From contig JAFGPO010000105.1 in NCBI GenBank assembly GCA_016936155.1, positions 1 to 43,582 of the forward strand: a stretch of DNA of 43,582 nt, read 5' to 3'. The DNA is from Caldifarciminota bacterium. GTDB taxonomy: Bacteria > Hydrothermota > Tepidihabitantia > SM23-42. Position 1 is the first letter of the stretch; the number at the start of each line of letters is the position of its first letter. A program made the translations under genes and the position numbers. The notes beneath the pieces were generated by a model. The model did not search any database and was not told the origin of the DNA. It saw only the letters and a program-made list of their open reading frames with translations. Shown here piece by piece: positions 7,316-16,793 of the stretch.

Positions 7316-9733
7316 ATGCTCGATACGATTTTACCACTGGTAAAGAAACCAATACGGTATACCGGCGGTGAATACAACATAATAATCAAAAAGGACGCCA
7401 CCGTACATGTTGGCGTCGTATTCCCCGAGGTGTATGAGATCGGTATGTCGAATCTCGGGATCAAAATCATTTACCATTTATTCAACGCAGTCAAAGACAT
7501 CCATTGCGAACGTATTTTTGCTCCGTGGCCTGATTTTGGCGGATACCTCAAGGATGGATCTTTATCCCTGTACGGGCTTGAAACGAAGAGGCCGGCCGTT
7601 GATTTTGATCTACTCGGCTTCTCACTCCAGAGCGAACTATGTTACACGACCGTGCTGTACATGCTTGGTATCTGTGGGATGCCTTTTCGCAGCAGCGAGC
7701 GGGATAGCCGCCATCCATTGCTCATCGCGGGCGGACCTGCGGTCTTGAATCCATGCCCGTTGTCACCGGTATTCGATGCCTTTGTGATCGGTGATGGTGA
7801 GGAGGTGATCGGAGAGATCGCGGAGGTATTGAAGACTGTCCCAAGGTCGTTAAAGGAGCAGCGCCTGGCGCGCCTTGCAATGATACCCGGCGTGTGGGTA
7901 CCGGCGCTGCACGAATATGGCACACCAGTACAGCGGCGTATTGTTTCTCAGTTGGATGATCGCTCATTGCCGTCACCCCACATCCTTCCAATATGCGAGA
8001 TAACCCATGATCGGCTGCCAATCGAGGTCATGCGTGGATGTACGTGGGGCTGCAGGTTCTGCCAGGCTGGATACGTAAACCGACCAGTGCGTATCAGGCC
8101 GGCAGACGAGATAGTTCGAGCGATCGAAAAGGGAACCCGGGAGACCGGGTGGGAGGAAGTGTCACTTCTGTCCTTTTCTATCCTCGATTATCCGCAGCTT
8201 TTGACTTTACTACGGCGCATCAACGCTAGTTTACGTAAGAAGATGATCAATGTATCGTTACCAGCGATGCGGGGCGAACTTTTCAGCGAGGATCTTGCCA
8301 TCCTGCTGAAGGAGATCAAAAAAACGGGACTGACATTCGCTCCTGAAACAGCGAGTGATCGCCTGCGCAGTCGTCTCAATAAATCTTTTTCCAACGACCG
8401 GCTTATCCATTCGATCCATACCGCATATCAACTCGGATGGAAGCAGGTAAAACTTTACTTTATGATCGGTCTGCCCTTTGAACAAGATTCAGATATCGAT
8501 GAGATCGGCATATTGATTGATGAGATCCTGCGCGCATGTCCAAAGGGTGGGCTCAAGTGTGCGGTCAATGCATTCGTTCCTAAGCCGCATACACCGTTCG
8601 AAAATGTACAATTTGCCGGACTGGATCAACTGCACCAGAAGATCAGGAAGATCCGGGCTCTGAAAAAAAAACGCGTGGTGGTTAAATATCAGGAACCAGG
8701 AGTATCATTCATCGAAACTGTGCTTTCCCGGGCAGATGCGGATATCTTTCCGGTCATTAAAAAGGTGTATGAAACAGGCGGTCGATTTGAGGAGTGGAGG
8801 GAAGGATTCGATCTTGATCGGTGGGAGCATGCCTTCGTAGAATGCGGTGTTGATCCGCAGCGCTATCTACAACCGTACGGGAAGAATCCCTGGGACTTCA
8901 TCGATGTTGGTGTTTCCAAAGATTTCTTGAAAAAGGAGTTCCAGCGAGCCCAGGAGAGTATTCCCACGGGAAATTGCATGCATAACAGCTGCTCTCAGTG
9001 CGGAGCGTGCGATGGGTCACTATCAAGATCGCATCAAGATAGAGAGACGCCGTACAATGTGTATGGCCGGTATCCAAAGAGGAAAGGCGTTTCGATCGGC
9101 TATCGGGTAAAATATTCAATCGGAGAACCGTATCGGTATGCATCTCATCTTGATACCACGAGAACGATCTATCGGGCATTACGCCGTTCAGACCTTCCGA
9201 TACAGTTCACGCAGGGATTCTCGCCGATCCCCAAGGTTTCTTTCTGCCCGCCAAAGAGCGTTGGTCAGATCACAAAAGGAGATTACTTTGATTTCTGGCT
9301 GAGCGCCGAACACTACGGTAATATTTCGATCGAACTCAATATGTGTTTTCCTCATGGGATCCGGATACTGGAAGTCCGGGCGATACATCCCGCGGCTCCG
9401 TCACTATCGAGCATGATCAATCTCATATTTTATGAGGTTGAAATACCGCAAGAAGATATCGTCCACCCGGTTGATCCGGACGCTTCGCAACCCGTGTATC
9501 TCGAGGCACGATCGGGTATGAAGAATATGACCGAAAGCCTGGAATCATTCGCATACCAGAATAAGATACTGACGTGCGGTCTGTTTTTCGGCGGGAAAAA
9601 AGTGACGGTTTATGAATTGTTATCCCACATAACCGGTAAGATGGTTGATGAAGTCAAGATGTACAAAGTTACACGAACATCAATGTTCGTGAAGAGGGAT
9701 GGTGTGCTATTATCCCCGATGGAGGTAATGTGA
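7316..9733 (+). CDS. B12-binding-type radical SAM protein fused to DUF2344
   Basis: 805 residues. Residues 242-249 hold the radical SAM CxxxCxxC cluster motif (C242, C246, C249 in CTWGCRFCQAG), behind an N-terminal domain of the kind classed as B12-binding (TIGR03960). A further Cys-rich patch (CMHNSCSQCGACDG) lies near residue 560. The last 200 residues, starting YRVKYSIGEPYRYASHLD, match DUF2344 (TIGR03936). The fused form followed by RNase G is a recurring bacterial gene pair; the substrate is unknown, and a role in RNA or ribosome modification is often suspected. No SD precedes the ATG. The 3' end overlaps the next gene by four bases. Confidence 0.88.
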   Translation: MLDTILPLVKKPIRYTGGEYNIIIKKDATVHVGVVFPEVYEIGMSNLGIKIIYHLFNAVKDIHCERIFAPWPDFGGYLKDGSLSLYGLETKRPAVDFDLLGFSLQSELCYTTVLYMLGICGMPFRSSERDSRHPLLIAGGPAVLNPCPLSPVFDAFVIGDGEEVIGEIAEVLKTVPRSLKEQRLARLAMIPGVWVPALHEYGTPVQRRIVSQLDDRSLPSPHILPICEITHDRLPIEVMRGCTWGCRFCQAGYVNRPVRIRPADEIVRAIEKGTRETGWEEVSLLSFSILDYPQLLTLLRRINASLRKKMINVSLPAMRGELFSEDLAILLKEIKKTGLTFAPETASDRLRSRLNKSFSNDRLIHSIHTAYQLGWKQVKLYFMIGLPFEQDSDIDEIGILIDEILRACPKGGLKCAVNAFVPKPHTPFENVQFAGLDQLHQKIRKIRALKKKRVVVKYQEPGVSFIETVLSRADADIFPVIKKVYETGGRFEEWREGFDLDRWEHAFVECGVDPQRYLQPYGKNPWDFIDVGVSKDFLKKEFQRAQESIPTGNCMHNSCSQCGACDGSLSRSHQDRETPYNVYGRYPKRKGVSIGYRVKYSIGEPYRYASHLDTTRTIYRALRRSDLPIQFTQGFSPIPKVSFCPPKSVGQITKGDYFDFWLSAEHYGNISIELNMCFPHGIRILEVRAIHPAAPSLSSMINLIFYEVEIPQEDIVHPVDPDASQPVYLEARSGMKNMTESLESFAYQNKILTCGLFFGGKKVTVYELLSHITGKMVDEVKMYKVTRTSMFVKRDGVLLSPMEVM

Positions 9734-11205
9734 AAAAAAAGGACATCGTCATTAGCGTATCCAACATCGAAACAAGGATCGCGGTCTGTGAGGACGGTGT
9801 TTTGTTCGAATACTACCTTGAACGACCCGAACACAACAGTCTGGTGGGATGTATTTATAAGGCAAAAGTGTTGAATCTGATCTCGGGTCTGAAGGCTGCT
9901 TTTGTGGATATCGGTAGTGACCGTAACGGGTTTCTGCCATTGAATGAGATCCCGTTCGAGGATTTCTCCGAATTGTTCGAAAGCGAGATCGAGCTTGAGC
10001 AGGAATATCGTCCCGAAGAGATCAAACTGAAGAAGAACCAGGAGATCATCGTACAGGTAACAAAGGATTCCTATGGAATAAAGGGACCACGGGTTACATC
10101 GTTCATATCGATCCCGGGGCGGTACGTTGTTCTGCTTGTCAATGCCAAGAATATCGGTGTTTCCCGGAAGATCCGGCACCGGCGCGATCGGGATATGCTC
10201 TTCAAGATCGGGAAACAAATCAAACCGGAGGGTATGGGATTGATCATCCGGACCGCGGCCGCGCGCGCTAAACCGGACGAGATCAGACGGGAAGTGGAAA
10301 TGCTCAGGAATGCATATGATAAAAGCATGAAACAGACTCGGGATCCGGCTCCCGCGCTCGTGTACAACGAGCCGAACGTAGTCATTAAAACGGTTCGAGA
10401 CTTGTTCAACAATGAAACCAGGAACTTATTCATCGATTCCGAAGAAGAATACCGTAAAGTACAGAACTACCTGAGTATTGTATCCCCGCGTATGCGTTCC
10501 CGCGTCAAGCTGTACCGCGATCCGCAGCCGATCTTTCACAAATTCAATATTGAGGAGCAGCTCAAAGATATCCAGGAGCGTAAAATATGGCTCCGAAGCG
10601 GCGGGTACATCGTCATTGATCAGACCGAGGCACTGGTTGCGATCGATGTGAACACCGGGAAATCATCAAAGGAAAAACAAGCGGAGAAACTAGCTTTGTC
10701 GACAAACATGGAAGCGCTGAAAGAAATTGCTCGTCAATTACGGCTTCGGGATATCGGCGGTCTCGTGATCGTTGATCTCATCGACCTGGAAAAACGCGAT
10801 AATAACAAGAAAATGCTCCGGGAGTTCCGGACTCTGATCCGTGATGATAAAGCACGGTACCGCGTCGGCGGCATCAGTGAATTCGGGTTACTTGAGTTCA
10901 CCCGGGAACGATCCCGGGCAAGCGTTTCGCAGACACTCTCAGAACCCTGTCCTTTATGTAAAGGCCGGGGTCGCATCGGGAGCCGTCAGAGTACGGTGGG
11001 TTATATCGAACGCTGGTTCATCACGAATGGCGAAACCATACGAGACAAGATGGTGGAACTGAGAGCATCGCCGCGTCTTGCTGACTTTCTCTCGCTGCAG
11101 CATACCGACACCCTGGCCCGGATCTCCAAGAAGTACAATTTGATCCTCCGTGTAAAGGGCGATTACGCGGTGAGCGATGGTGATTTCAAGGTGGTGGTCA
11201 TATGA
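9730..11205 (+). CDS. rng: Ribonuclease E/G family endoribonuclease
   Basis: 491 residues. An S1-type domain at the N terminus (about 40-120: VGCIYKAKVLNLISGLKAAF, DIGSDRNGFL) is followed by the RNase H-like/DNase I-like catalytic core. IDVNTGKSS and LVIVDLIDLEKRD carry the metal-binding aspartates. The zinc-link CPLCKGRGRI sits near the end, and the length is that of RNase G, without the long scaffold tail of RNase E. It processes rRNA ends and degrades mRNA. The GTG start overlaps the upstream stop and is preceded by GGAGG; the stop overlaps the transketolase start (ATGA). Confidence 0.95.
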   Translation: MKKKDIVISVSNIETRIAVCEDGVLFEYYLERPEHNSLVGCIYKAKVLNLISGLKAAFVDIGSDRNGFLPLNEIPFEDFSELFESEIELEQEYRPEEIKLKKNQEIIVQVTKDSYGIKGPRVTSFISIPGRYVVLLVNAKNIGVSRKIRHRRDRDMLFKIGKQIKPEGMGLIIRTAAARAKPDEIRREVEMLRNAYDKSMKQTRDPAPALVYNEPNVVIKTVRDLFNNETRNLFIDSEEEYRKVQNYLSIVSPRMRSRVKLYRDPQPIFHKFNIEEQLKDIQERKIWLRSGGYIVIDQTEALVAIDVNTGKSSKEKQAEKLALSTNMEALKEIARQLRLRDIGGLVIVDLIDLEKRDNNKKMLREFRTLIRDDKARYRVGGISEFGLLEFTRERSRASVSQTLSEPCPLCKGRGRIGSRQSTVGYIERWFITNGETIRDKMVELRASPRLADFLSLQHTDTLARISKKYNLILRVKGDYAVSDGDFKVVVI

Positions 11206-13091
11206 ATAAACGGCTTTCACGGATCGCACGATTGGAGGCGCTGTCCAAGCAATGCCGCGGTGATATATTGAAGATGACGACGATCGCGGGTTCGGGTCAT
11301 CCAGCCGGGTCTATGTCCTCGATCGACATCTACCTGGCAGTGTACACGATCGCCAATATCACACCAAAAATTTGGGATGATCCACTACGCGACCGGGTGG
11401 TCATAAGCCACGGGCATACATCACCCGGTGTGTATGCCTGTCTTGCGAGGTTGAAGTACTTTGACATAGAGGATGTTTTAACAACATTTCGGCGCATTGA
11501 CAGCCCTTATGAAGGACATGTCGAACGGCATGTCCCGGGCATAGAATGGTCGACCGGGAATTTAGGTCAGGGATTATCAGCTGGATGCGGGCATGCGCTT
11601 GCGTCACGACTGCGCAACTATAACTTCCACACCTATGTTATTATGGGTGATGCAGAACAGGCTAAGGGCCAGGTTGCCGAAGCACGCCGGCTTGCTTACA
11701 AGTACGGTCTGACTGACCTCACGGTTGTGATCGACCGCAACCACTTCCAGATCAGCGGTCGTTCTGAACAAGTGATGCCGGTGAATATCAAGGAGAACTA
11801 CGAAGCAGACGGCTGGAAAGTTTTGGAAGTGAGCGGCCACGATCTCCGGATGCTCATCAATGCGCTGGAAACCGCAAAAATCGATCGCAAACATTCCTAT
11901 GCGATCATTGCCCAAACCACGATGGGACATGGTGTGTCGTTCATGGAGAACAAAGAGGACTACCATGGGAAAGTATTATCTCATGCGGAATGTACCCGGG
12001 CCCTCGCAGAATTGGGCATTGAGGATGATATTGAACGGTTGCTCGGATTGCGGGAAACCAGACAGGTAAAACCCTTCGATCGTACACTAATACCCTATCC
12101 CTCGATTAAGGTCAATGCGCCGACCGTATACGACAAGACAACTCATCCGCGTTCAGTATTTGGAAAGGTATTAATGGATATCGCGGCGTTGAACGCTCCA
12201 GGGACCTTTGCGGTCTTTGATTGCGATCTGGCAGGATCCGTGAAAGTAGATGGTTTTGCTGAAGGGTACCCTGAGAGTTTTTTTGAGTGCGGAGTGAGTG
12301 AGCACAACACCGCAACAATGGCCGGTGCGCTCTCGATCAATGGCGTGGTGTCAATCTGGGCAGATTTTGGTGTTTTCGCGCTCGATGAAGTGTATAATCA
12401 AATGCGCCTCAATGATATCAATGGGACACACCTTAAGGTCATTGCCACGCACCTGGGGTACAATGTCGGACCGGACGGCAAGACGCACCAGTGTATAGAC
12501 TATATCGGGCTTCTCCAGAACCTATTTGATTTCAAACTGATCATCCCCGCGGATCCGAACCAGACCGACCATGTCACGCGTTACATACTCAAGCAGCCGG
12601 GCAGCTATGTACTTGGGCTAACACGGAGCACATTGCCGGTGATCAGGAGCGAGGATGGATCGCCTCTCTTTGATGATCAGTACCAGTATACATACGGTAC
12701 AATCGACCTCATCCGGGAGGGCTCAGACGGTGTCGTGTTCACCTATGGTCCGATGGTCCATGAGGCGATTAAGGCGTGGGAAACGTTGAGAACGCAGGGT
12801 ATTACCATCCGTATTTATAACGTGTGTTCACCGCTTCACCTCGCCAAAGAAATCATTATGGAAGCGGCTGAGACCGGATGTATCATTACCTATGAGGATC
12901 ATGCCATTCAATCCGGTCTGGGCAGTATTCTCGCTGATATCATCGCCGAGAACAACGTGTCAGTGAAATTCAAAAAGTTCGGCATTCAGCAATTCGGGGG
13001 ATCAGCAAACGCATCCGACCTGTACAAGAGGGCGAATATTGATGCCCAGGCCCTTATGAGTATTATCAAGGATCTTGTCAGGAGATCCTGA
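11202..13091 (+). CDS. tkt: Transketolase
   Basis: 629 residues, full-length single-chain transketolase. Thiamine-diphosphate enzyme of the non-oxidative pentose phosphate pathway, moving two-carbon units between sugar phosphates. The N-terminal domain shows GSGHPAGSMS, HGHTSPGVYA, STGNLGQGLS and the cofactor motif GDAEQAKGQ...IDRN (GDxE instead of the usual GDGE). The C-terminal half has FDCDLAGSVK, FECGVSEHNTATMAGALS and the GPDGKTHQ loop. The order and length agree with the family. It lies in an operon with RNase G (4-bp overlap) and glutamate dehydrogenase (30-bp gap). Confidence 0.92.
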   Translation: MNKRLSRIARLEALSKQCRGDILKMTTIAGSGHPAGSMSSIDIYLAVYTIANITPKIWDDPLRDRVVISHGHTSPGVYACLARLKYFDIEDVLTTFRRIDSPYEGHVERHVPGIEWSTGNLGQGLSAGCGHALASRLRNYNFHTYVIMGDAEQAKGQVAEARRLAYKYGLTDLTVVIDRNHFQISGRSEQVMPVNIKENYEADGWKVLEVSGHDLRMLINALETAKIDRKHSYAIIAQTTMGHGVSFMENKEDYHGKVLSHAECTRALAELGIEDDIERLLGLRETRQVKPFDRTLIPYPSIKVNAPTVYDKTTHPRSVFGKVLMDIAALNAPGTFAVFDCDLAGSVKVDGFAEGYPESFFECGVSEHNTATMAGALSINGVVSIWADFGVFALDEVYNQMRLNDINGTHLKVIATHLGYNVGPDGKTHQCIDYIGLLQNLFDFKLIIPADPNQTDHVTRYILKQPGSYVLGLTRSTLPVIRSEDGSPLFDDQYQYTYGTIDLIREGSDGVVFTYGPMVHEAIKAWETLRTQGITIRIYNVCSPLHLAKEIIMEAAETGCIITYEDHAIQSGLGSILADIIAENNVSVKFKKFGIQQFGGSANASDLYKRANIDAQALMSIIKDLVRRS

Positions 13092-13120
13092 TCCGAAAGG
13101 CTCGTGATAAAGGAGACCGT

Positions 13121-14389
13121 ATGGAGAATAAAAAACAGTTGAACGTCTATGAAAATGTATGTCGGCAATTCAACCAGGCCGCGGACAGAATGAATCTTGA
13201 TTTTGAAATTCGCAAGATCCTTTCCAAAACAATGAATGAGATCAGTGTAAATTTCCCGGTGAAAATGGATGATGGCCGTATCGAGATGTTCACCGGGTAC
13301 AGGGTGCAGCATAATAATGTTTTAGGTCCTTTTAAGGGTGGCTTGCGATTTCACCCTGCCGTGGATATCCATGAAGTTCGCGCACTCGCAACCTGGATGA
13401 CCTGGAAAAGTGCGATCATGGATATTCCGTTCGGCGGCGCAAAAGGTGGCATTCAGTTCGATCCACGCAAATACTCTAGGAACGAATTAGAACGCATTAC
13501 CAGGCGTTTTACCTTTGCGCTGGGGTGCAATATTGGTCCCGAGTATGATATCCCGGCGCCCGACGTGAACACGAATGCCCAAATAATGGCATGGATGCTC
13601 GATACATACGCGTCAACCATGCCGGCACACGTACGGCAGGCATGTACCCATGTGGTCACCGGAAAGCCGGTTGAAGCGGGCGGGAGCATTGGACGGGATA
13701 AAGCAACAGGTCAGGGTGTGGTCTTTACGATAGTCCAGTGGGCGAAAGATACCAGGTTTGATCTGAATGGCGCGACTTATAGTGTGCAGGGGTTCGGTAA
13801 TGTCGGTTCCTGGGCATCACGTTTACTGAAATCATATGGCGCCACATTGATCGCAGTCGAGGATGCCACCGGCGCGATCCAGTCCAATGATGGTCTTGAC
13901 CCCGATATACTGACTTCGTATGTGAACGATACGGGTGGTGTAAAAGATTTCCCGGGTTCCAAAAAGGTCGAACACGCGGAGTTTTTCACAACCAGCGTTG
14001 ATATTTTTATCCCTGCGGCTTTGGAAAATCAGATCACTGCGGCGACCGCACCGGGTTTGAACGTGAAACTCATTGCCGAAGGCGCTAACGGACCGACGGA
14101 TCCGGACGGTGACCGTATTTTACAGGAAAAAGGTATTAATGTACTCCCGGATATCCTGTGTAATGCAGGGGGCGTGATCGTAAGCTACTTTGAGTGGCTT
14201 CAGAATAAGAGGAGTGAGTTCTGGGATCTTGTGGAAGTAGATGGCAAATTGTACAAGAAGATTATCAGTGGTTATCACCGTGTTCGTGAAACCGCACAGG
14301 AATTCAAAATGGACTGGCGCACTGCCGCGTATATTGTCGCGTTGCGGAGGTTGGAAAAAGTATACAAAGACCGCGGTATTTTCCCGTAG
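13121..14389 (+). CDS. gdhA: Glutamate dehydrogenase (Glu/Leu/Phe/Val dehydrogenase family)
   Basis: 422 residues. GPFKGGLRFHP and PFGGAKGG (catalytic Lys108) are followed by the Rossmann NAD(P)-binding region (VQGFGNVGSWA at about 220). NAGGVIVSYFEWLQN near residue 350 is typical of hexameric glutamate dehydrogenases of about 420 residues. It deaminates glutamate to 2-oxoglutarate and ammonia, or the reverse. The start has AAAGGAGA seven bases upstream. Its product could feed the 2-oxoacid oxidoreductase at 4.6-7.2 kb if that enzyme accepts 2-oxoglutarate, and then SucCD at 40-42 kb. Confidence 0.93.
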   Translation: MENKKQLNVYENVCRQFNQAADRMNLDFEIRKILSKTMNEISVNFPVKMDDGRIEMFTGYRVQHNNVLGPFKGGLRFHPAVDIHEVRALATWMTWKSAIMDIPFGGAKGGIQFDPRKYSRNELERITRRFTFALGCNIGPEYDIPAPDVNTNAQIMAWMLDTYASTMPAHVRQACTHVVTGKPVEAGGSIGRDKATGQGVVFTIVQWAKDTRFDLNGATYSVQGFGNVGSWASRLLKSYGATLIAVEDATGAIQSNDGLDPDILTSYVNDTGGVKDFPGSKKVEHAEFFTTSVDIFIPAALENQITAATAPGLNVKLIAEGANGPTDPDGDRILQEKGINVLPDILCNAGGVIVSYFEWLQNKRSEFWDLVEVDGKLYKKIISGYHRVRETAQEFKMDWRTAAYIVALRRLEKVYKDRGIFP

Positions 14390-14396
14390 AGATCCT

Positions 14397-14810
14397 ATGA
14401 TGATAATTACTTTTTGTATGATAATGCAAACCCAGGGTTTTCTTGAAGTGACGGCGGATCAGGACAGCCTGCCCGTATACGTGGACAACGATCAGGTCGG
14501 GATCACGCCGTTGATCAACTATGCACTGCCCCCGGACGAGTACAATGTCGGATTCTTCCCGCAGGACAGCATCGAAGATGCATCCTGGCGTTTCAAGGAG
14601 GGCGCAGTCAGTGCTCTATGGGAAATCGCGCGATACAGCGCAGGTATCGTGAAGGTGAGGATCGCGCCCGACTCCCTTACAAAAGTCGAATTGAGATATG
14701 ATGATGTCAAGAACGCACCGCGGAGCGCCAAATTGAAAGTTACCGGTTGTCTCGGTGGTGCGTTTCTTTTGGGAGTGTTAACGACCGTCGCGCTCTACGC
14801 GATATTTTGA
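14397..14810 (+). CDS. PEGA-domain protein with signal-like N terminus and C-terminal membrane segment
   Basis: 137 residues from the ATG at 14397; a longer reading frame reaches back into the glutamate dehydrogenase gene and is rejected. A short hydrophobic start (MMIITFCMIMQ) is followed by a PEGA-like beta repeat (VTADQDSLPVYVDNDQVGIT, PL...Y-x-V) and a C-terminal hydrophobic segment (GGAFLLGVLTTVALYAIF). PEGA domains are small surface or periplasmic binding modules. It starts seven bases after the previous stop with no clear SD, probably co-translated. The function is unknown. Confidence 0.65.
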   Translation: MMIITFCMIMQTQGFLEVTADQDSLPVYVDNDQVGITPLINYALPPDEYNVGFFPQDSIEDASWRFKEGAVSALWEIARYSAGIVKVRIAPDSLTKVELRYDDVKNAPRSAKLKVTGCLGGAFLLGVLTTVALYAIF

Positions 14811-14814
14811 TCTA

Positions 14815-16254
14815 CTACTGGCGCGCGCTTTTCATCCTGCGGTCAGCCTCAATGTGCTCCAGGAGCAAGGGCGGGATCTCAGTCGGGTAGGAACCACTGA
14901 AACAGGCAGTACAGAAGTTGCGCATGCCTTGTCCGACTGCTTTATTGAGTCCTTCAACGGTTTGGTAAAAGAGCGCATCCGCCGCGATGTCTTGGCGAAT
15001 TTGATCGACCGAGCGCTCACGCGCGATGAATTCGCCACGGGTTTGCATGTCGATGCCGTACACGCACGGGAACTGCAGGGGTGGCGAGTAGGATGCAAAG
15101 TAGACCTTACGCGCACCACTATCCCTGAGCAGAGCAATGATCTCACGCGAGGTATTGCCGCGAACAATAGAATCGTCGACAAGGAGAATATCTTTATTTG
15201 CGATTTCGCTCCGTATCGTGTTGAGCTTCAATCGAACTGCCTCAATGCGTTCTGCCTGGGTGGGCATAATGAATGTCCGGTGAATGTAGCGGTTCTTGAT
15301 CAACCCCTCGCGGTACTTCACCTTGAGTACCTCGGCGACCATCTGCGCAGAAGCCCGTGCGGTATCGGGTACCGGGATGACCACATCGGGTTTCAGACCG
15401 GTTCTCATGATCTGCCTGCCGAGCTCCTTGCCAAGCCGCAAACGCGCTTCATACACACCGATCCCGTCGATGATCGAATCAGGGCGAGCGAAGTAAACAT
15501 ATTCAAAAATACACGCTGCCTGTTTTCTATGCGGGAGGCGGGTGATCTGTTTGCGAGCGAAGCGTTGCTCTGTATCGATGAATATCGCCTGACCGGGTGT
15601 AATGTTTTCCATTTCTTCATACCCGAGTAGATCAAGGGCGACACTTTCCGAAACAACGCAGTAGCCATGCGCATTTTTCCCGATAATGAGCGGTTTTATC
15701 CCTAATGGATCACGGAATGCGAGCAATCCCCGATCCGCAATTATCGCAACGACCGCGTAACTACCGATTAGCTGCTTATAAACACGTGACAATGCTTTAA
15801 AAAGCATATCAGGTTCAAGCTGCCGCAAATTGAGCTTCATGAGCATGACCGACAAAAGATTGAGGATGACCTCAACGTCGCAGTTTGAGTTGAAATAGCG
15901 GAGATTTTCGATTGTAAGGTATTTCTTGAGATCGAAATAATTAACAAGATTACCGTTATGAGCCATCGCGATCCCGTAGGGTGTGGTGATGATAAAGGGC
16001 TGAGCATCCTCCTCGTGACCCATACCAATGGTCGGGTAGCGCACGTGACCGATACCGATTGTTCCTTTCAGGCGTTCGATATTCTTGCGGTTGAATACAG
16101 TGGTGACAAGGCCGTTACCCTTTTTCAGGTGGAAACCGTTTTCGTATGTCGCCACGCCAGCGGAGTCCTGTCCCCGGTGCTGCAACGTCATGAGCGCAGG
16201 GTAGATCTTGTCGATCGCCTGCTCCTTGCCAATGTAGCCTATTATGCCGCACAT
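14815..16254 (-). CDS. purF: Amidophosphoribosyltransferase (glutamine PRPP amidotransferase)
   Basis: 479 residues. First committed step of purine synthesis, making phosphoribosylamine from PRPP and glutamine. The mature N-terminal nucleophile Cys2 is directly exposed after Met removal (MCGIIGYIG, no propeptide). The glutaminase domain is followed by the phosphoribosyltransferase domain with the PRPP loop ILLVDDSIVRGNT (about 356-368). Cys248, Cys397, Cys448 and Cys451 (CTACF) lie where the Bacillus-type enzyme binds an oxygen-sensitive [4Fe-4S] cluster. It lies 46 bp after the HIT gene, with no SD; a TATTAT sits ten bases before the ATG, so a short or absent leader is possible. Confidence 0.95.
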   Translation of the reverse strand: MCGIIGYIGKEQAIDKIYPALMTLQHRGQDSAGVATYENGFHLKKGNGLVTTVFNRKNIERLKGTIGIGHVRYPTIGMGHEEDAQPFIITTPYGIAMAHNGNLVNYFDLKKYLTIENLRYFNSNCDVEVILNLLSVMLMKLNLRQLEPDMLFKALSRVYKQLIGSYAVVAIIADRGLLAFRDPLGIKPLIIGKNAHGYCVVSESVALDLLGYEEMENITPGQAIFIDTEQRFARKQITRLPHRKQAACIFEYVYFARPDSIIDGIGVYEARLRLGKELGRQIMRTGLKPDVVIPVPDTARASAQMVAEVLKVKYREGLIKNRYIHRTFIMPTQAERIEAVRLKLNTIRSEIANKDILLVDDSIVRGNTSREIIALLRDSGARKVYFASYSPPLQFPCVYGIDMQTRGEFIARERSVDQIRQDIAADALFYQTVEGLNKAVGQGMRNFCTACFSGSYPTEIPPLLLEHIEADRRMKSARQ

Positions 16255-16300
16255 AACCGGTAGATAATAGTTTTTGATGGTGGATGCGGGAAAAGCTGCA

Positions 16301-16792
16301 TTACTGGAGTCTGTCGAGCTTCACCAGCGCCTGTTTGAATAATTTGTACGTATTATCCAGGGATTCGATCACCACCTTGGTATCCGCAAGCACCGGCATA
16401 TAGTTGGTATCCCCTTGCCACCGCGGCACAACATGCATATGGACATGGCCGACCACCCCTGCACCTGCTACCTCACCCAGGTTTATGCCGATATTATATC
16501 CTTGCGGATGAAAGACCATCTTCATCGCTTTGAGTGCACGGCTGAGCAACCGGTGCATTTCCACGATTTCCTGTTCATCGAGATTTTCATAATTTCCAAT
16601 ATGACGGACCGGTGCGATCATCAGATGTCCGCTGTTGTAAGGAAAACGGTTCATTATTACAAAAGCCGTATCGCTCTTTTCCAGAACGAGTACCGGCGCC
16701 GGTTCTTTTGCTTTTAATGCTTCACAGAGGAAACAACCTTTGGTTGAGCTGCGTATGTATTCGATCCGCCACGGGGCCCAAAGTTTTTCCAT
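16301..16792 (-). CDS. HIT-family nucleotide hydrolase/phosphorylase
   Basis: 163 residues. It has the HIT triad HVHMHVVPRW (H-x-H-x-H-x-x) near residue 117 and an N-terminal LWAPWR...GCFLCEA with a CxxC pair, the arrangement of the Ap4A phosphorylase-like branch. It probably hydrolyses or phosphorolyses dinucleoside polyphosphates or nucleotide adducts. A GGAGG site lies seven bases before the ATG, inside the end of the upstream PP-loop gene. It is the third gene in a minus-strand run ending with PurF. Confidence 0.88.
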   Translation of the reverse strand: MEKLWAPWRIEYIRSSTKGCFLCEALKAKEPAPVLVLEKSDTAFVIMNRFPYNSGHLMIAPVRHIGNYENLDEQEIVEMHRLLSRALKAMKMVFHPQGYNIGINLGEVAGAGVVGHVHMHVVPRWQGDTNYMPVLADTKVVIESLDNTYKLFKQALVKLDRLQ

Positions 16793-16793
16793 G

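Noticed and set aside
11640-11760. Transketolase suspected of a broken cofactor site because GDGE reads GDAE
   Set aside because: The Asp, the following Glu and the Asn of the motif are all present, so thiamine diphosphate binding should be intact.
14854-15630. 258-codon open frame on the plus strand
   Set aside because: Antisense to purF, which has all active-site motifs; no ribosome site.
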